Assembly: GCF_000023585.1 (NCBI RefSeq)
Contig: NC_012914.1
Span: 1,101,001-1,165,000 of the forward strand
DNA length: 64,000 bases
Direction of reading: 5' to 3'
DNA from: Paenibacillus sp. JDR-2
GTDB lineage: Bacteria > Bacillota > Bacilli > Paenibacillales > Paenibacillaceae
Position 1 is the first letter of the stretch. The number at the start of each line of letters is the position of its first letter. A program made the translations under genes and the position numbers. Positions 32,882-41,960 of the stretch are shown in pieces. The notes below the pieces were generated by a model. The model was not told the DNA's origin. It made no database searches and saw only the letters and a program-made list of their open reading frames with translations.

Positions 32882-33595
32882 ATGAAAAAGAAAGCATCCC
32901 TTCTTATGGCCGGTTCGGCGATTGTATCGATGTTGTTTGTCTCAAGCTCTTACGGGGCTACGGAATTTTGGGAGCCTTTGACGTATTATAATCCCGCTAC
33001 CTGGCAGAAGGCGGACGGCTACTCGAACGGCGGCATGTTCAACTGTACCTGGCGGGCGAACAACGTAAGCTTCACAAGCGACGGGCATTTGAAGCTGGGC
33101 TTGACCAGCTCCGCCTACAACGTGTTTGACTGCGCCGAGTACCGTTCCGTCTACAAATACGGTTACGGTCTGTACGAGGTCAGCATGAAGCCGGCGAAAA
33201 ATACGGGTATCGTCTCTTCCTTCTTCACTTATACCGGTCCGGCCGACGGTACGCCATGGGATGAGATCGACATTGAATTCCTTGGCAAGGATACGACCAA
33301 AGTACAGTTCAACTACTTCACGAACGGCGTTGGCGGCCATGAAAAAATCGTTGATCTCGGCTTTGATGCGTCGCAGGGCTTCCATACTTACGCGTTCAAT
33401 TGGCAAGCCGGGTCAATCAAATGGTACGTGGACGGGGTACTGAAGCATACGGCAACCTCCAACATCCCAAGCAATCCCGGCAAAATCATGATGAATATCT
33501 GGAACGGCACGGGAGTCGACAGCTGGCTCGGAGCCTACAACGGCGCCAATCCGCTTTATGCCGAGTACGATTGGATGAAATATACGAGCAACTAG
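32882..33595 (+). CDS. secreted GH16 endo-beta-1,3-1,4-glucanase (lichenase)
   Basis: 237 aa, close to the 240-residue Bacillus lichenases. Signal peptide (1-25, SMLFVSSSYGA), then FWEPLTYYNPATWQKADGYS, the catalytic motif DEIDIEFLG with nucleophile Glu128, Asp130 and acid/base Glu132, and IMMNIWNGTGVDSW. The short E-I-D-I-E-F form is typical of the mixed-linkage group. It cleaves beta-1,4 bonds next to beta-1,3 bonds in lichenan or cereal beta-glucan. Free in the medium, it complements the SLH-anchored enzyme before it. GGAGG lies 6 nt before the ATG; a terminator follows. Confidence 0.92.
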   Translation: MKKKASLLMAGSAIVSMLFVSSSYGATEFWEPLTYYNPATWQKADGYSNGGMFNCTWRANNVSFTSDGHLKLGLTSSAYNVFDCAEYRSVYKYGYGLYEVSMKPAKNTGIVSSFFTYTGPADGTPWDEIDIEFLGKDTTKVQFNYFTNGVGGHEKIVDLGFDASQGFHTYAFNWQAGSIKWYVDGVLKHTATSNIPSNPGKIMMNIWNGTGVDSWLGAYNGANPLYAEYDWMKYTSN

Positions 33596-33603
33596 TTTGG
33601 CGT

Positions 33604-33634
33604 AACGGTACAGGGGAACCTGTACCGTTTTTTT
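33604..33634 (+). terminator. intrinsic terminator after the lichenase gene
   Basis: AACGGTACAGG (33604-33614), loop GGAA, CCTGTACCGTT (33619-33629), then a T run. It ends the permease-glucanase transcript before the binding-protein gene. Confidence 0.88.
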
Positions 33635-33759
33635 CTTGCTTCGGTCTGTCTGTCCCTAGCCCCTCAGGGGATATATTCCAACTGACACGGAGAGCTGGTT
33701 ACAGTAAAATTTTAAGGATGCATATTCAATTTCCAACATCCTAAAGAAGTGCAATCGAT

Positions 33760-33779
33760 GTTGCAATCTTAGTATAGAA
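33760..33779. promoter_or_regulatory. putative response-regulator site, module A (copy 2)
   Basis: GTTGCAATCTTAGTATAGAA matches the motif at 26468. An extra TGCAAT lies 11 nt upstream and a TTGC half about 21 nt downstream. It precedes the module A binding-protein gene, which therefore probably shares the regulator. Confidence 0.55.
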
Positions 33780-33843
33780 CGGGGTTGCCCTACTCCTTAA
33801 TATAAGTCCTGTAAGCCAATACATTGCACTGGGGGAAATGCAG

Positions 33844-35568
33844 TTGAAGGAACAAAAGAGAAAGTTGCTGCCGACCATGGTACTTGCGGGAGTGATCTCC
33901 CTTACGGCGATTACAAGCGCATGCGGCAACAATAACAATGCACCGGACAATGCGAATGCGGGCAAAGAGCCAAGCAACACGGCTGCCGCTGGGAACACGA
34001 ATGCGGGCGCGGAAGCAAAAGACGTCAAATTCGATCCTCCGATTACGATTACTTATTTGCGTCCATGGGGCCCGGATGTCAAATTCAAATCGGGCGAAGA
34101 CCAGGACAATAACGTTCATACGAAATGGGCGCTTGATAAATTCGGCATTCAGCTCAAGAATCAGTGGATTGCTCCTTCCACGAATAATGCCTTTGAAACG
34201 AAGCTTCGCTTGTCTCTGGCAACAAACGAAAAAATGCCGGATATTATTTCGTACCGCGGTGACTTCACGCTGGTAAGAGAGCTGATTGATTCCGGCCGCT
34301 TCGTTGATGCAGGCGAGCTGTTCGACAAATATGCGAGCCAGGTATGGAAGGATGCGATGAACGAGGATCCAACCGTATGGTACCCGTACATGGAGGACGG
34401 CAAGCGAATTGGCATACCGATTCTGGATTACGCTTACAATGGCGACCCGGTTATGTGGATCCGCGAGGATTGGATGCAGAAGCTTGGACTGCCCGCGCCA
34501 AAGACATTGGATGATCTCGAAAAAGTGATGGACGCCTTCACGAACCAGGATCCGGACGGCAACGGCAAGAAGGATACTTACGGTCTCGCAATCGGCTTCA
34601 AGAACTGGATTAATACATGGATGTCGGACGCGGGCTGGATCTTTGGCGCTTACGGCACAATGCCTAACCAATGGAACAAAACCGCGGACGGCAAGCTCGA
34701 ATACGGCTCCGTAACCGAAGGCTCCAAGAAGGCGCTGGCCACGCTTCAAAGCTGGATGAGCAAAGGCTATCTGCCAACCGAAGCGGGTCTCTATGACGAG
34801 ACGAAAGCGGCGGAAGACTTCACGGCGGGCAAAGCGGGTATCGTTGTTGGTCCTCACTGGATGCCGGCATGGCCGCTGGAAGACGTGAAGAAGAACAATA
34901 AAGACGCACAGTATAAAGCCTATCCGCTGCCAGCGGGACCAGACGGCAAAGTGGGACGTCACGGTACGTCGAACTCCAACGGCGTTGTCTTGATTAATGC
35001 CGAGATGGAGCATCCGGAAGCGTTCTTCGCTTACCAGAATTACCTGTTCGAGCAATACGCGAATCCGCAGGCTGGCGGAGAATTCGAGAACGGTCTTGCC
35101 GAAGGCTACGACTGGGTTATGGTAGACGGCCAGGTGAAGACGGACGCGGCAAGCACGGGCGGTTACGCACCTGAGAAATATACGCTGACGTTTGACGGCG
35201 CGCGTATTCCAAGCTTGAACATGCAAGTGCTGTCGAAGCTGGCGAACGGCGAAGAAGCGACTACTCCATTCGAGAAGAAGCTTAAGCTGAGCTCACCGCA
35301 GCCTCTCCTGGAAGCAGCTAAGATTGTACAGGAGCAGAAGGATTCCGTTCTGCCTCAAATGTTCACGGGGGCTCCGACCAAGACCATGCAGACAAGCAAC
35401 GATATTCTGGGCAAGATGGAGAAGGATACCTTCTCGCAAATCATCTACGGCAAAGCTCCGGTTGATTCCTTCGACAAATTCGTGGAGAAGTGGAAATCCT
35501 CCGGCGGCGATAAAATCACCCAGGAAGTAAACGAGTGGTACCAATCCGTCAGCGGCGGAACAAAATAA
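33844..35568 (+). CDS. LplA-type sugar-binding lipoprotein (module A)
   Basis: 574 aa. Lipoprotein signal: KRKLLPTMVLAGVISLTAITSACG, with the lipidated Cys near residue 27, followed by a flexible N/A-rich linker (NNNNAPDNANAGK...). The mature part is a family-1-like solute-binding fold of the large LplA/YtcQ group (TYLRPWGPDVKFK, WYPYMEDGKRIGIPILDY, DPDGNGKKDTYGLAIGF). GGGGGA is 8 nt before a TTG at 33844 but only 2 nt before an ATG at 33838; I take the TTG. It has its own promoter region and ends in a terminator, giving the binding protein higher expression than the permeases, as is usual. Confidence 0.88.
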   Translation: MKEQKRKLLPTMVLAGVISLTAITSACGNNNNAPDNANAGKEPSNTAAAGNTNAGAEAKDVKFDPPITITYLRPWGPDVKFKSGEDQDNNVHTKWALDKFGIQLKNQWIAPSTNNAFETKLRLSLATNEKMPDIISYRGDFTLVRELIDSGRFVDAGELFDKYASQVWKDAMNEDPTVWYPYMEDGKRIGIPILDYAYNGDPVMWIREDWMQKLGLPAPKTLDDLEKVMDAFTNQDPDGNGKKDTYGLAIGFKNWINTWMSDAGWIFGAYGTMPNQWNKTADGKLEYGSVTEGSKKALATLQSWMSKGYLPTEAGLYDETKAAEDFTAGKAGIVVGPHWMPAWPLEDVKKNNKDAQYKAYPLPAGPDGKVGRHGTSNSNGVVLINAEMEHPEAFFAYQNYLFEQYANPQAGGEFENGLAEGYDWVMVDGQVKTDAASTGGYAPEKYTLTFDGARIPSLNMQVLSKLANGEEATTPFEKKLKLSSPQPLLEAAKIVQEQKDSVLPQMFTGAPTKTMQTSNDILGKMEKDTFSQIIYGKAPVDSFDKFVEKWKSSGGDKITQEVNEWYQSVSGGTK

Positions 35569-35584
35569 GTAAAATAAGTAAAAG

Positions 35585-35617
35585 ACCGCCTCTCATATGT
35601 AGAGGCGGTTTTAGTTT
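35585..35617 (+). terminator. intrinsic terminator after the module A binding protein
   Basis: ACCGCCTCT (35585-35593), 7-nt loop, AGAGGCGGT (35601-35609), then TTTTAGTTTT. Confidence 0.82.
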
Positions 35618-35696
35618 TCCGCTCCCCCCTCTAATAGAGCAGGGTTCTTTGCGGCGTAACGCCCGAAAGGGCGCTCGAAGCTGGACGAAGCGGGCA

Positions 35697-35828
35697 GGCA
35701 CGGAGCAAGTGAGGGCTCTTGAGAAGCGTAGCGCTCGCCTTTGTTTTCAAAGTTTAACCTTAGACCAAAATAAAATTGGAAACTTTGAAAACAACAGCGA
35801 TCGAAAGAGCATTCACTTGCGTAGTGCC
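35697..35828. repeat. large structured intergenic element, copy 2
   Basis: GGCAC (35697-35701) pairs with GTGCC (35824-35828), GCAAGTGA (35705-35712) with TCACTTGC (35813-35820), and GCTCTT (35715-35720) with AAGAGC (35805-35810). The inner stem is TTTTCAAAGTTT (35744-35755) with AAACTTTGAAAA (35780-35791), a different sequence from copy 1 but fully paired. Both copies sit in the same frame GCCTTTGTTT...ACAACAGCGATCGAAAGAGC. It fills most of the 380-bp gap before the module B kinase gene. The hairpin shared with 13801-13837 is missing here. Confidence 0.8.
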
Positions 35829-35948
35829 AGCCATTAGCGTAGTCCCCGCCCTTCAGCAACCACCAGTTACCCGCAACAACCAACTCTTTTTTATGTTATA
35901 GTATTGGTTATTTAAAACGACTTACGCAAAATGACGGGGGAGCTTCAC

Positions 35949-37754
35949 ATGGTATGGAACTGGTTTATACGGAAAAGCAGCGTGCAGAATAAGTTTCTGA
36001 TCGCTTCGCTGGTGCTGATCATTATACCGCTGGGACTGTTCGGGATAATCTCGCTGCAAATCTCGAAGGACTCCATTACCTCGCAGGTAAGCCAGTCGAA
36101 CCTGAAGATGCTGGGGCAGATTGCGGATAAAACCGACCGGATGCTGGATGACATTATCGCGGTGTCGAACCAGTTCTTCCTCAGTACCGAGGTGAACCAC
36201 GCGTTTACGCAAGCCTTTGATCCAAGCAGCTACGAATATGCCATGCAGAGGGCTTCCTTCGATCAGATGTTTTCCAATTCCATTTATTCGTTTAACCGGA
36301 TCAGCTTTCAAGTGCTGCTGAGAGGGCTTAACGGCTTTGAATTCCCGGGCAGCGGCATGGAGGAGACGTTGTCTCAGCCGGTCGGCTCGTATTCGGACAA
36401 GGAGTGGTACCGCGCCGCCGTCTACGGTCAGGGTCAGATTATCTGGGTAACCGAGCCGATGCCGGAGCTGACGGGAGTAGACCGGGGGGCAGCATTTTAC
36501 GGCGTACGGATCAGCAAACGGTTTGAAAGCGGTTCACCTACGGGTATTGTAGCGGTCAGCGTCGACGAAAGCTCGATTAACGACTTATATAGCAGCGCGC
36601 TGGATAAAGCGCAGGAGATCGAGATCGTAGACGCAAACGGGAGGATCATCTCCTCCGGCCATAAAGACCAGATTCGTCAGTCGCTGGCCGACCGGCCGTA
36701 TTATTATAAAATCCGGGATTACGATTCCGGTTATTTCAGGGCTGAGGAAGGCGGGAAGGAGCAGCTTATCTCTTTCCAGACGATTGGCAAGACGAATTGG
36801 AAGCTGATTTCGTACACCCCTACGGCGACGGTATTGTCCAGCATCAACCAGCTCCAGAAGATCGTTATTCTGGTATTTGCGGGTGTCGTGCTGCTTGCGT
36901 ATGCGGCCTCTTATTTTATGGCAAGGCGTCTTGCCGTGCCGATCAAGAGATTGTATAACCATTTTGGACGGGTGGAGCTTGGCGATTTGTCGGTCCGTCT
37001 TCCCGTTAACTCGGAGGATGAGATTGGGCATTTGACGAGAAAGTTCAACCGCATGCTCGAACGGATTCAGGAGCTGCTGGAAAATATCCAGCTGGAGCAG
37101 GAACGCAAAAGACATGCGGAGCTCCAGGCGCTGCAGTCGCAGATCAACCCGCATTTCCTGTACAATACGCTTGCTTCGATCCGTTTCATGCTTGTAAAGC
37201 ATAAGCCGGAGACGATTGATTCGGTTATCGTAGCGCTGGTGAAGCTGCTGAAGCAATCGATTTCGAAGCAGGACGAGCTTATTCCGATCGGGGAGGAGCT
37301 CGAGATGGTCCGGAATTATTTATACATTCAGCAAATAAGGCAAGGAGACCGGATGGAAGTCCGGTACGAGCTCGAAGAGGAGCTTTACGAATACAAGACC
37401 ATCAAGCTTATTTTGCAGCCGCTGATCGAGAATGCGATATTCCATGGCCTGGAACGCAAGGGAGAGGGACTGCGGCGGCTGGTCGTGAGAGGGTATATGG
37501 AACGAACCGATATTTGTTTTGAGATCGAGGATAACGGGGTCGGGATGGATCTTGGGGATATGGAATCCAAGTCAGCGGGAGAGCAAGACGGAAAGCTGGT
37601 TCACCGCGGAGGCTACCGGAACGTTCACGAACGGCTTCAGCTTAATTTTGGCGAGAATTATGGAATCAGCATGCAATCGCAAGCCGGGGCGGGAACGACG
37701 GTCCTCGTCCGGATACCCGCTATACACAAATGGGAGGAGGTGCGGACAAGATGA
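35949..37754 (+). CDS. YesM-type sensor histidine kinase (module B)
   Basis: 601 aa from the ATG at 35949 after GGGGGAG; an upstream start at 35931 is too close to the site. Membrane segments at about 14-36 and 297-319 bracket an extracytoplasmic sensor of about 260 residues with a cache-like end (IVDANGRIISSG). HAMP at about 320-370 (RLAVPIKRLYNHFGRVELGDLSVRL), phosphoacceptor His402 in QSQINPHFLYN, and an ATPase domain with IEDNGVGMDLGDM and GGYRNVHERL. It overlaps the regulator gene by 4 nt (ATGA), so the two are co-translated, and it precedes the module B importer. Confidence 0.9.
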   Translation: MVWNWFIRKSSVQNKFLIASLVLIIIPLGLFGIISLQISKDSITSQVSQSNLKMLGQIADKTDRMLDDIIAVSNQFFLSTEVNHAFTQAFDPSSYEYAMQRASFDQMFSNSIYSFNRISFQVLLRGLNGFEFPGSGMEETLSQPVGSYSDKEWYRAAVYGQGQIIWVTEPMPELTGVDRGAAFYGVRISKRFESGSPTGIVAVSVDESSINDLYSSALDKAQEIEIVDANGRIISSGHKDQIRQSLADRPYYYKIRDYDSGYFRAEEGGKEQLISFQTIGKTNWKLISYTPTATVLSSINQLQKIVILVFAGVVLLAYAASYFMARRLAVPIKRLYNHFGRVELGDLSVRLPVNSEDEIGHLTRKFNRMLERIQELLENIQLEQERKRHAELQALQSQINPHFLYNTLASIRFMLVKHKPETIDSVIVALVKLLKQSISKQDELIPIGEELEMVRNYLYIQQIRQGDRMEVRYELEEELYEYKTIKLILQPLIENAIFHGLERKGEGLRRLVVRGYMERTDICFEIEDNGVGMDLGDMESKSAGEQDGKLVHRGGYRNVHERLQLNFGENYGISMQSQAGAGTTVLVRIPAIHKWEEVRTR

Positions 37755-39370
37755 ATATTCTCATTGTGGATGATGAACCGATGATCAGGGAATGGTTCCA
37801 GATGACGGTGGAGCGGACGGGCGGCGATTACCGGATAGCGGGCGAAGCCTCAAACGGCGAGGATGCTTTAACCTTTTGCCGGGCCAACCCGGTTGATCTT
37901 GTCGTTACGGATATAAAAATGCCGGGAATGAACGGAATTGACCTGATTAAGGCTCTAAAAGAAGAAATGCCGCATATCCGCTCTGTCGTCTTCAGCTCGT
38001 ACAGCGAGTTCCAATTCGCGGCGGAAGCGCTGAAGTTTGGGGCAAGCGAATATATTTTGAAGGCGGAAATTACGCTGGCCGGATTGGAAGAGATTTTGCA
38101 GAAGATCAAGAAGGATATTGACCTGGATCAACGGGCGGCCAGTGAGATAAACGCGCTTAGATACAGCTTGAACGAAAGTCAGATTACGCTGCGCAATGCT
38201 TATTTCCGCGAACTCTTGGAGGGAGGAAGGGAGGCAGCGAATGGATTCGCCGAGAGATTGGAGCGCCTGCATATTGGGTTGTCCGAGAAGCATCTTGCCT
38301 TGCTTGTTGTGGGAATTGTACAAGGCCCGGAGCCGCTGCGGATCCGGGAGGAAGGGCTGCTGCAAAACGCGGTCATTAACATTCTGGACGAGACGCTGCA
38401 TCATGAGCTGGGGAACGGCTGCTCCTTCCTCTACAAGCCTAATCTATATATCATGCTTTGCAATTCGGTTCACACGGGATTAAAGTCGCAGCGCGAATCG
38501 CTGCTTGTGCTGGCAAGCCGGGCAAGCGAGCATTTGCAGCGGTTTGTCGGGGCCAATGCCGTGATCGGAATCAGCCATATGTACAGCAGGCTGTCTTATT
38601 TGCCGGAGCAGCTGTCCGAAGCGCTTGCGGCAGCGGACCGTCATTTATTTTACGGCGATCCCGGCATTGCCTGGTATGAAGACAACGGCAGCGCAGCCAG
38701 CGCGTCCTACAACAGCACCGGCTCTGGCTGGACGTCAGCCTTTCAAGGCTATTTGGAAAACGGGCTGACGGCTAGAGCCGGCTCATTTCTCGAGAAGATC
38801 ATGGACGAGATGGAGACGGAGAGGCAGTTGTCCGCCAAGCAGGCCAGGTCGCTGCTGCTGGAGCTGATCTATATCGCGGTTAACCGCGGCCGAACGGTAG
38901 GCGTTCCGACGGAACAACTGGAGAACCTCTATATTGACGCCCATGTGGAGGTACAGCGGTATGCAACGTTCCGCGAGTTGTCCGGCTGGGCGAGAAGCGT
39001 TTTTCACCAGATCATGGACCGGATCAGCGCGCGGCGTCCGCAATATGGGGAAGCGGTTGAGCGGGCATGCGAATATATTACGCTGCATTATGCGGAAGAT
39101 CTGATGCTGCAGGACATCGCGGACCATGTTCATCTGAGCCGGACGTACATCAGTGAATTGTTCAAGAAAGAAACGGGCATGAATTATAACGAGTACCTGA
39201 TGCAGGTGCGGATGGAAAAAGCCAAGGAGCTACTGAAACGGCAGACGCTGAAGGTTGCCGATGCCGCGGCGCTTGTCGGTTATTCGAATACAAGCTATTT
39301 CATCAAGCTGTTTAAGAACTACACGGGCTTGTCCCCGTCCGAATATATGGAGCAGCAGCGAAGCGTCTAA
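37751..39370 (+). CDS. YesN-type response regulator with AraC domain (module B)
   Basis: 539 aa from the ATG at 37751, with GGAGGAGG 10 nt upstream. The receiver has Asp7-Asp8, phosphoacceptor Asp54 in DLVVTDIKMPG and a Lys in SEYILKAEI. A middle domain of about 300 residues precedes the AraC double HTH (about 440-535: MLQDIADHVHLSRTYISELFKKETG; VGYSNTSYFIKLFKNYTG). It should activate the binding protein, permease, sulfatase and FGE genes that follow. I could not find a clear repeated site for it upstream of 39606. Confidence 0.9.
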   Translation: MNILIVDDEPMIREWFQMTVERTGGDYRIAGEASNGEDALTFCRANPVDLVVTDIKMPGMNGIDLIKALKEEMPHIRSVVFSSYSEFQFAAEALKFGASEYILKAEITLAGLEEILQKIKKDIDLDQRAASEINALRYSLNESQITLRNAYFRELLEGGREAANGFAERLERLHIGLSEKHLALLVVGIVQGPEPLRIREEGLLQNAVINILDETLHHELGNGCSFLYKPNLYIMLCNSVHTGLKSQRESLLVLASRASEHLQRFVGANAVIGISHMYSRLSYLPEQLSEALAAADRHLFYGDPGIAWYEDNGSAASASYNSTGSGWTSAFQGYLENGLTARAGSFLEKIMDEMETERQLSAKQARSLLLELIYIAVNRGRTVGVPTEQLENLYIDAHVEVQRYATFRELSGWARSVFHQIMDRISARRPQYGEAVERACEYITLHYAEDLMLQDIADHVHLSRTYISELFKKETGMNYNEYLMQVRMEKAKELLKRQTLKVADAAALVGYSNTSYFIKLFKNYTGLSPSEYMEQQRSV

Positions 39371-39385
39371 ATAAATACCGATCCT

Positions 39386-39418
39386 GCAAACATCGCGATA
39401 ACGCGGTGTTTTTTTATG
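39386..39418 (+). terminator. intrinsic terminator after the module B regulator
   Basis: AACATCGCG-ataa-CGCGGTGTT (one G-U pair) followed by a seven-base T run. The rest of 39371-39605 shows no other clear signal apart from a GGGAGG ribosome site. Confidence 0.78.
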
Positions 39419-39605
39419 AATTCCAAGAATAACCGAACAGAGTAGTATGGAATCCGAATATTTTGCTAGTCCCTTAAGGCAGAGGAGCAAGGCAGCTCTT
39501 TATTCCTGTACTTTTGTGCTGAAAGACCGGAATATGGCGTCACTGGGGGGCTCTGCAATTCTTTATACTTCACAGTAGATTCAACAAAGGGAGGTCATAG
39601 GAGAT

Positions 39606-40916
39606 ATGAAAAGAAGAAAAAGCATCATGACGGCGCTATGCGTGACGGTGCTGGCCAGCGTTGCGCTAACCGCATGCGGCAGCAACTCCACCGAGCAGCT
39701 GAACCCTAAGGACAACGGTTCTTCCGGCGGCAGCAAGACGCTGACATTCTGGCGGGCAGGCACGGACGCGCCGGAGAAAGCGTATTGGACGCGCGTTATT
39801 CAGGAGTTTGAAGCCAGCCATCCGGGCGTGAAGGTGAACTACAGCGAGGTTCCGTTCGGCAACGATATGGAAACAAAGCTGAATGCCGCTTATGCCAGCG
39901 GTACCGCGCCGGATGTGCTGTCCTATACACTGGCATCGGTTGCCCAGCGGGCAAACCTTGGCCAATATGAACCGCTTGACGCTTATACGGACAAGTGGGA
40001 TGGCAAAAGCGACATGATGGAAAGCGTGCTGAACACCGGCACGTATAAAGGCAAGGTTTACGGCCTTGGTTTTATTCCCGACCCTCGCGTACTGTTATGG
40101 CGCAAAGACCTGTTCGAAGCGGCGGGACTTGATCCCGAGAAGCCGCCGGCAAGCTGGGAAGAGCTTGCGAAGGATGCGGAACTGTTGACGAAGAAAGACG
40201 GCAATACAACGGTGATGGCGGGTCTCGCTATTCCGACGGCTAACGCCTGGACCTTCTGGCAGTCGTTTGTCCTGCAGAACGGCGGCAAAATCATCGATGC
40301 GGATAAGAACGAGCCGCTCTTTGATTCTCCGGAATCGATTGAAGCAACGCAGTATATCGTGGATCTGGTGAAAAAAGGCGTAACGATTCCGAACGACTCG
40401 GCGAAATCCAACGAGAATCTGTTCCCGAACGGCAAAGCCGCAATCGCGTATGACAGCCCGGCTGCCTACGTCAACACGCAGAAGGATCATCCGGAGCTGG
40501 CCGGCAAAATCGGCGTATCCGGTCCAATCGAGCGCAAAACAAAAGCAACCTTCGCCGGTATGCGCCTGCTCTTCATGAGCTCGCAAAGCAAGCAGAAGGA
40601 TCTGGCGTTTGAATTCATGCAAACCGTCATGTCCAAGGAAGAGACCTGGAACCGTTACAAGGAGCTTGGCACGCCGGTTGTCCTGAACTCGCTCAAGGAT
40701 GATTACATTAAAGACAAACCGGAAATGAACCAGGCGGTATTTGACGCGGTATCCTACGGGGAAGGCGCCGCAAAGGTTACTTACTCCAGCAAGATGTACG
40801 AGATCATCAGCCAGCATCTTGAAGCAGCCTTCTACAACACGAAAACAGCGGAGCAAGCGATGAAGGATGCGGCCGCAGAGCTGAAAAAAGAGCTTCCAAA
40901 CCTGATTACCAACTAA
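39606..40916 (+). CDS. family-1 sugar-binding lipoprotein (module B)
   Basis: 436 aa. Lipoprotein signal MKRRKSIMTALCVTVLASVALTAC with Cys24 as lipid anchor, then a UgpB/MalE-like fold: LTFWRAGTDAPEKAYWTRVIQEFEASHPGVKVNYSEVPF, a GTAPDVLSY segment and NGKAAIAYDSPAA. It would deliver a sugar to the two permeases that follow. The sulfatase and FGE genes downstream suggest that this sugar is sulfated; no residue visible here proves that. A hairpin terminator after the gene (40940-40977) would lower permease expression relative to the binding protein. Confidence 0.87.
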   Translation: MKRRKSIMTALCVTVLASVALTACGSNSTEQLNPKDNGSSGGSKTLTFWRAGTDAPEKAYWTRVIQEFEASHPGVKVNYSEVPFGNDMETKLNAAYASGTAPDVLSYTLASVAQRANLGQYEPLDAYTDKWDGKSDMMESVLNTGTYKGKVYGLGFIPDPRVLLWRKDLFEAAGLDPEKPPASWEELAKDAELLTKKDGNTTVMAGLAIPTANAWTFWQSFVLQNGGKIIDADKNEPLFDSPESIEATQYIVDLVKKGVTIPNDSAKSNENLFPNGKAAIAYDSPAAYVNTQKDHPELAGKIGVSGPIERKTKATFAGMRLLFMSSQSKQKDLAFEFMQTVMSKEETWNRYKELGTPVVLNSLKDDYIKDKPEMNQAVFDAVSYGEGAAKVTYSSKMYEIISQHLEAAFYNTKTAEQAMKDAAAELKKELPNLITN

Positions 40917-40939
40917 TTGGCATCCATTTAGCTTATGAT

Positions 40940-40977
40940 AGGCGCCTGCTGCTGCAAGAAGGGCAGGCGCCTTTTTT
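40940..40977 (+). terminator. partial terminator between binding protein and permeases (module B)
   Basis: AGGCGCCTGC (40940-40949) pairs with GCAGGCGCCT (40963-40972), followed by six T. The permeases lie only 40 nt on with no other promoter seen, so read-through is expected. Confidence 0.8.
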
Positions 40978-41016
40978 AAAGGATTTTTCTTAATGAAGGA
41001 AGAGAGGTGAGGCGTA

Positions 41017-41946
41017 ATGAATGGCATGAATTCGGCAGCAACCAGCAAGGTGACAACCCGCAAGAGCCGCCGGCGCGCCCCAATCGATAAGGCCGGGTAT
41101 TTGTTTATTGCTCCGGGCTATCTCGTTTATTTCGCATTTATTTTTATCCCGCTGCTGGTGGGGTTGTATTACAGCTTTACGAATTACAACTTTTACTCGA
41201 CGCCCGCTTTTGTTGGTTTCGACAACTATGTAAGGCTGTTCCATGACAAGCTGTTTGGCACAGCGGTGTACAACACGTTTATTTATTCCTTGTTTTCGAT
41301 TTTCCCGCAAATGGCATTAGGCCTCTTGCTCGCGGTACTGCTGAACGGAAAGCTGAGAGGCCGCCTGTTCGCCCGTGTCAGCGTTTATATTCCGAACGTA
41401 ACCTCCATGGTTGCGGTATCGATGATCTGGTTGTGGATTTACGATCCGTCCCTCGGAATTTTGAACCGCGTGCTGAAAACGTTTGGCCTTGCCCCGGTGC
41501 AATGGCTGTACGATCCAAGCACGGCGATGGCCGCTATTATTATGATGGGAATCTGGAAATCCATCGGCTACACGATGATCGTGTATCTGTCCGGTCTGCA
41601 GTCCATCCCGGCAAGCCTTTATGAAGCCGCGCATATGGATGGCGCAACAAAAGTCCGGCAGTTTTTTGCCATTACCATTCCGATGCTTAAGCCAACAACG
41701 TTCTTTATTCTGGTTATGTCCTGCATCAACTCGTTTATGGTATTTGAGCAGGTCAACATTCTGACCAACGGCGGACCGCTGAACACAACGACAACAATCG
41801 TGCATCAGATTTACCTGCGCGGCTTCCAGGATTTCCAGATGGGCTACGCTTCGGCGATGGCGATGGTCCTGTTCGTGATTACGCTGCTTATTACTTTGCT
41901 GAACTTCCGTCTCGGAAATAAAGGGAATGACACAGATGTGGATTAG
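41017..41946 (+). CDS. sugar ABC transporter permease, UgpA/MalF type (module B)
   Basis: 309 aa. A short basic N-terminus (TTRKSRRRAPIDK), six membrane segments starting AGYLFIAPGYLVYFAFIFIP, and the EAA loop LYEAAHMDGATKVRQFFAIT near residue 208. It forms the channel with the next gene product (14-nt gap). GAGAGGTGAGG precedes the ATG. No ATPase is encoded nearby; a shared MsmX-type ATPase would be needed. Confidence 0.9.
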   Translation: MNGMNSAATSKVTTRKSRRRAPIDKAGYLFIAPGYLVYFAFIFIPLLVGLYYSFTNYNFYSTPAFVGFDNYVRLFHDKLFGTAVYNTFIYSLFSIFPQMALGLLLAVLLNGKLRGRLFARVSVYIPNVTSMVAVSMIWLWIYDPSLGILNRVLKTFGLAPVQWLYDPSTAMAAIIMMGIWKSIGYTMIVYLSGLQSIPASLYEAAHMDGATKVRQFFAITIPMLKPTTFFILVMSCINSFMVFEQVNILTNGGPLNTTTTIVHQIYLRGFQDFQMGYASAMAMVLFVITLLITLLNFRLGNKGNDTDVD

Positions 41947-41960
41947 GAGGCGGACCCGTA

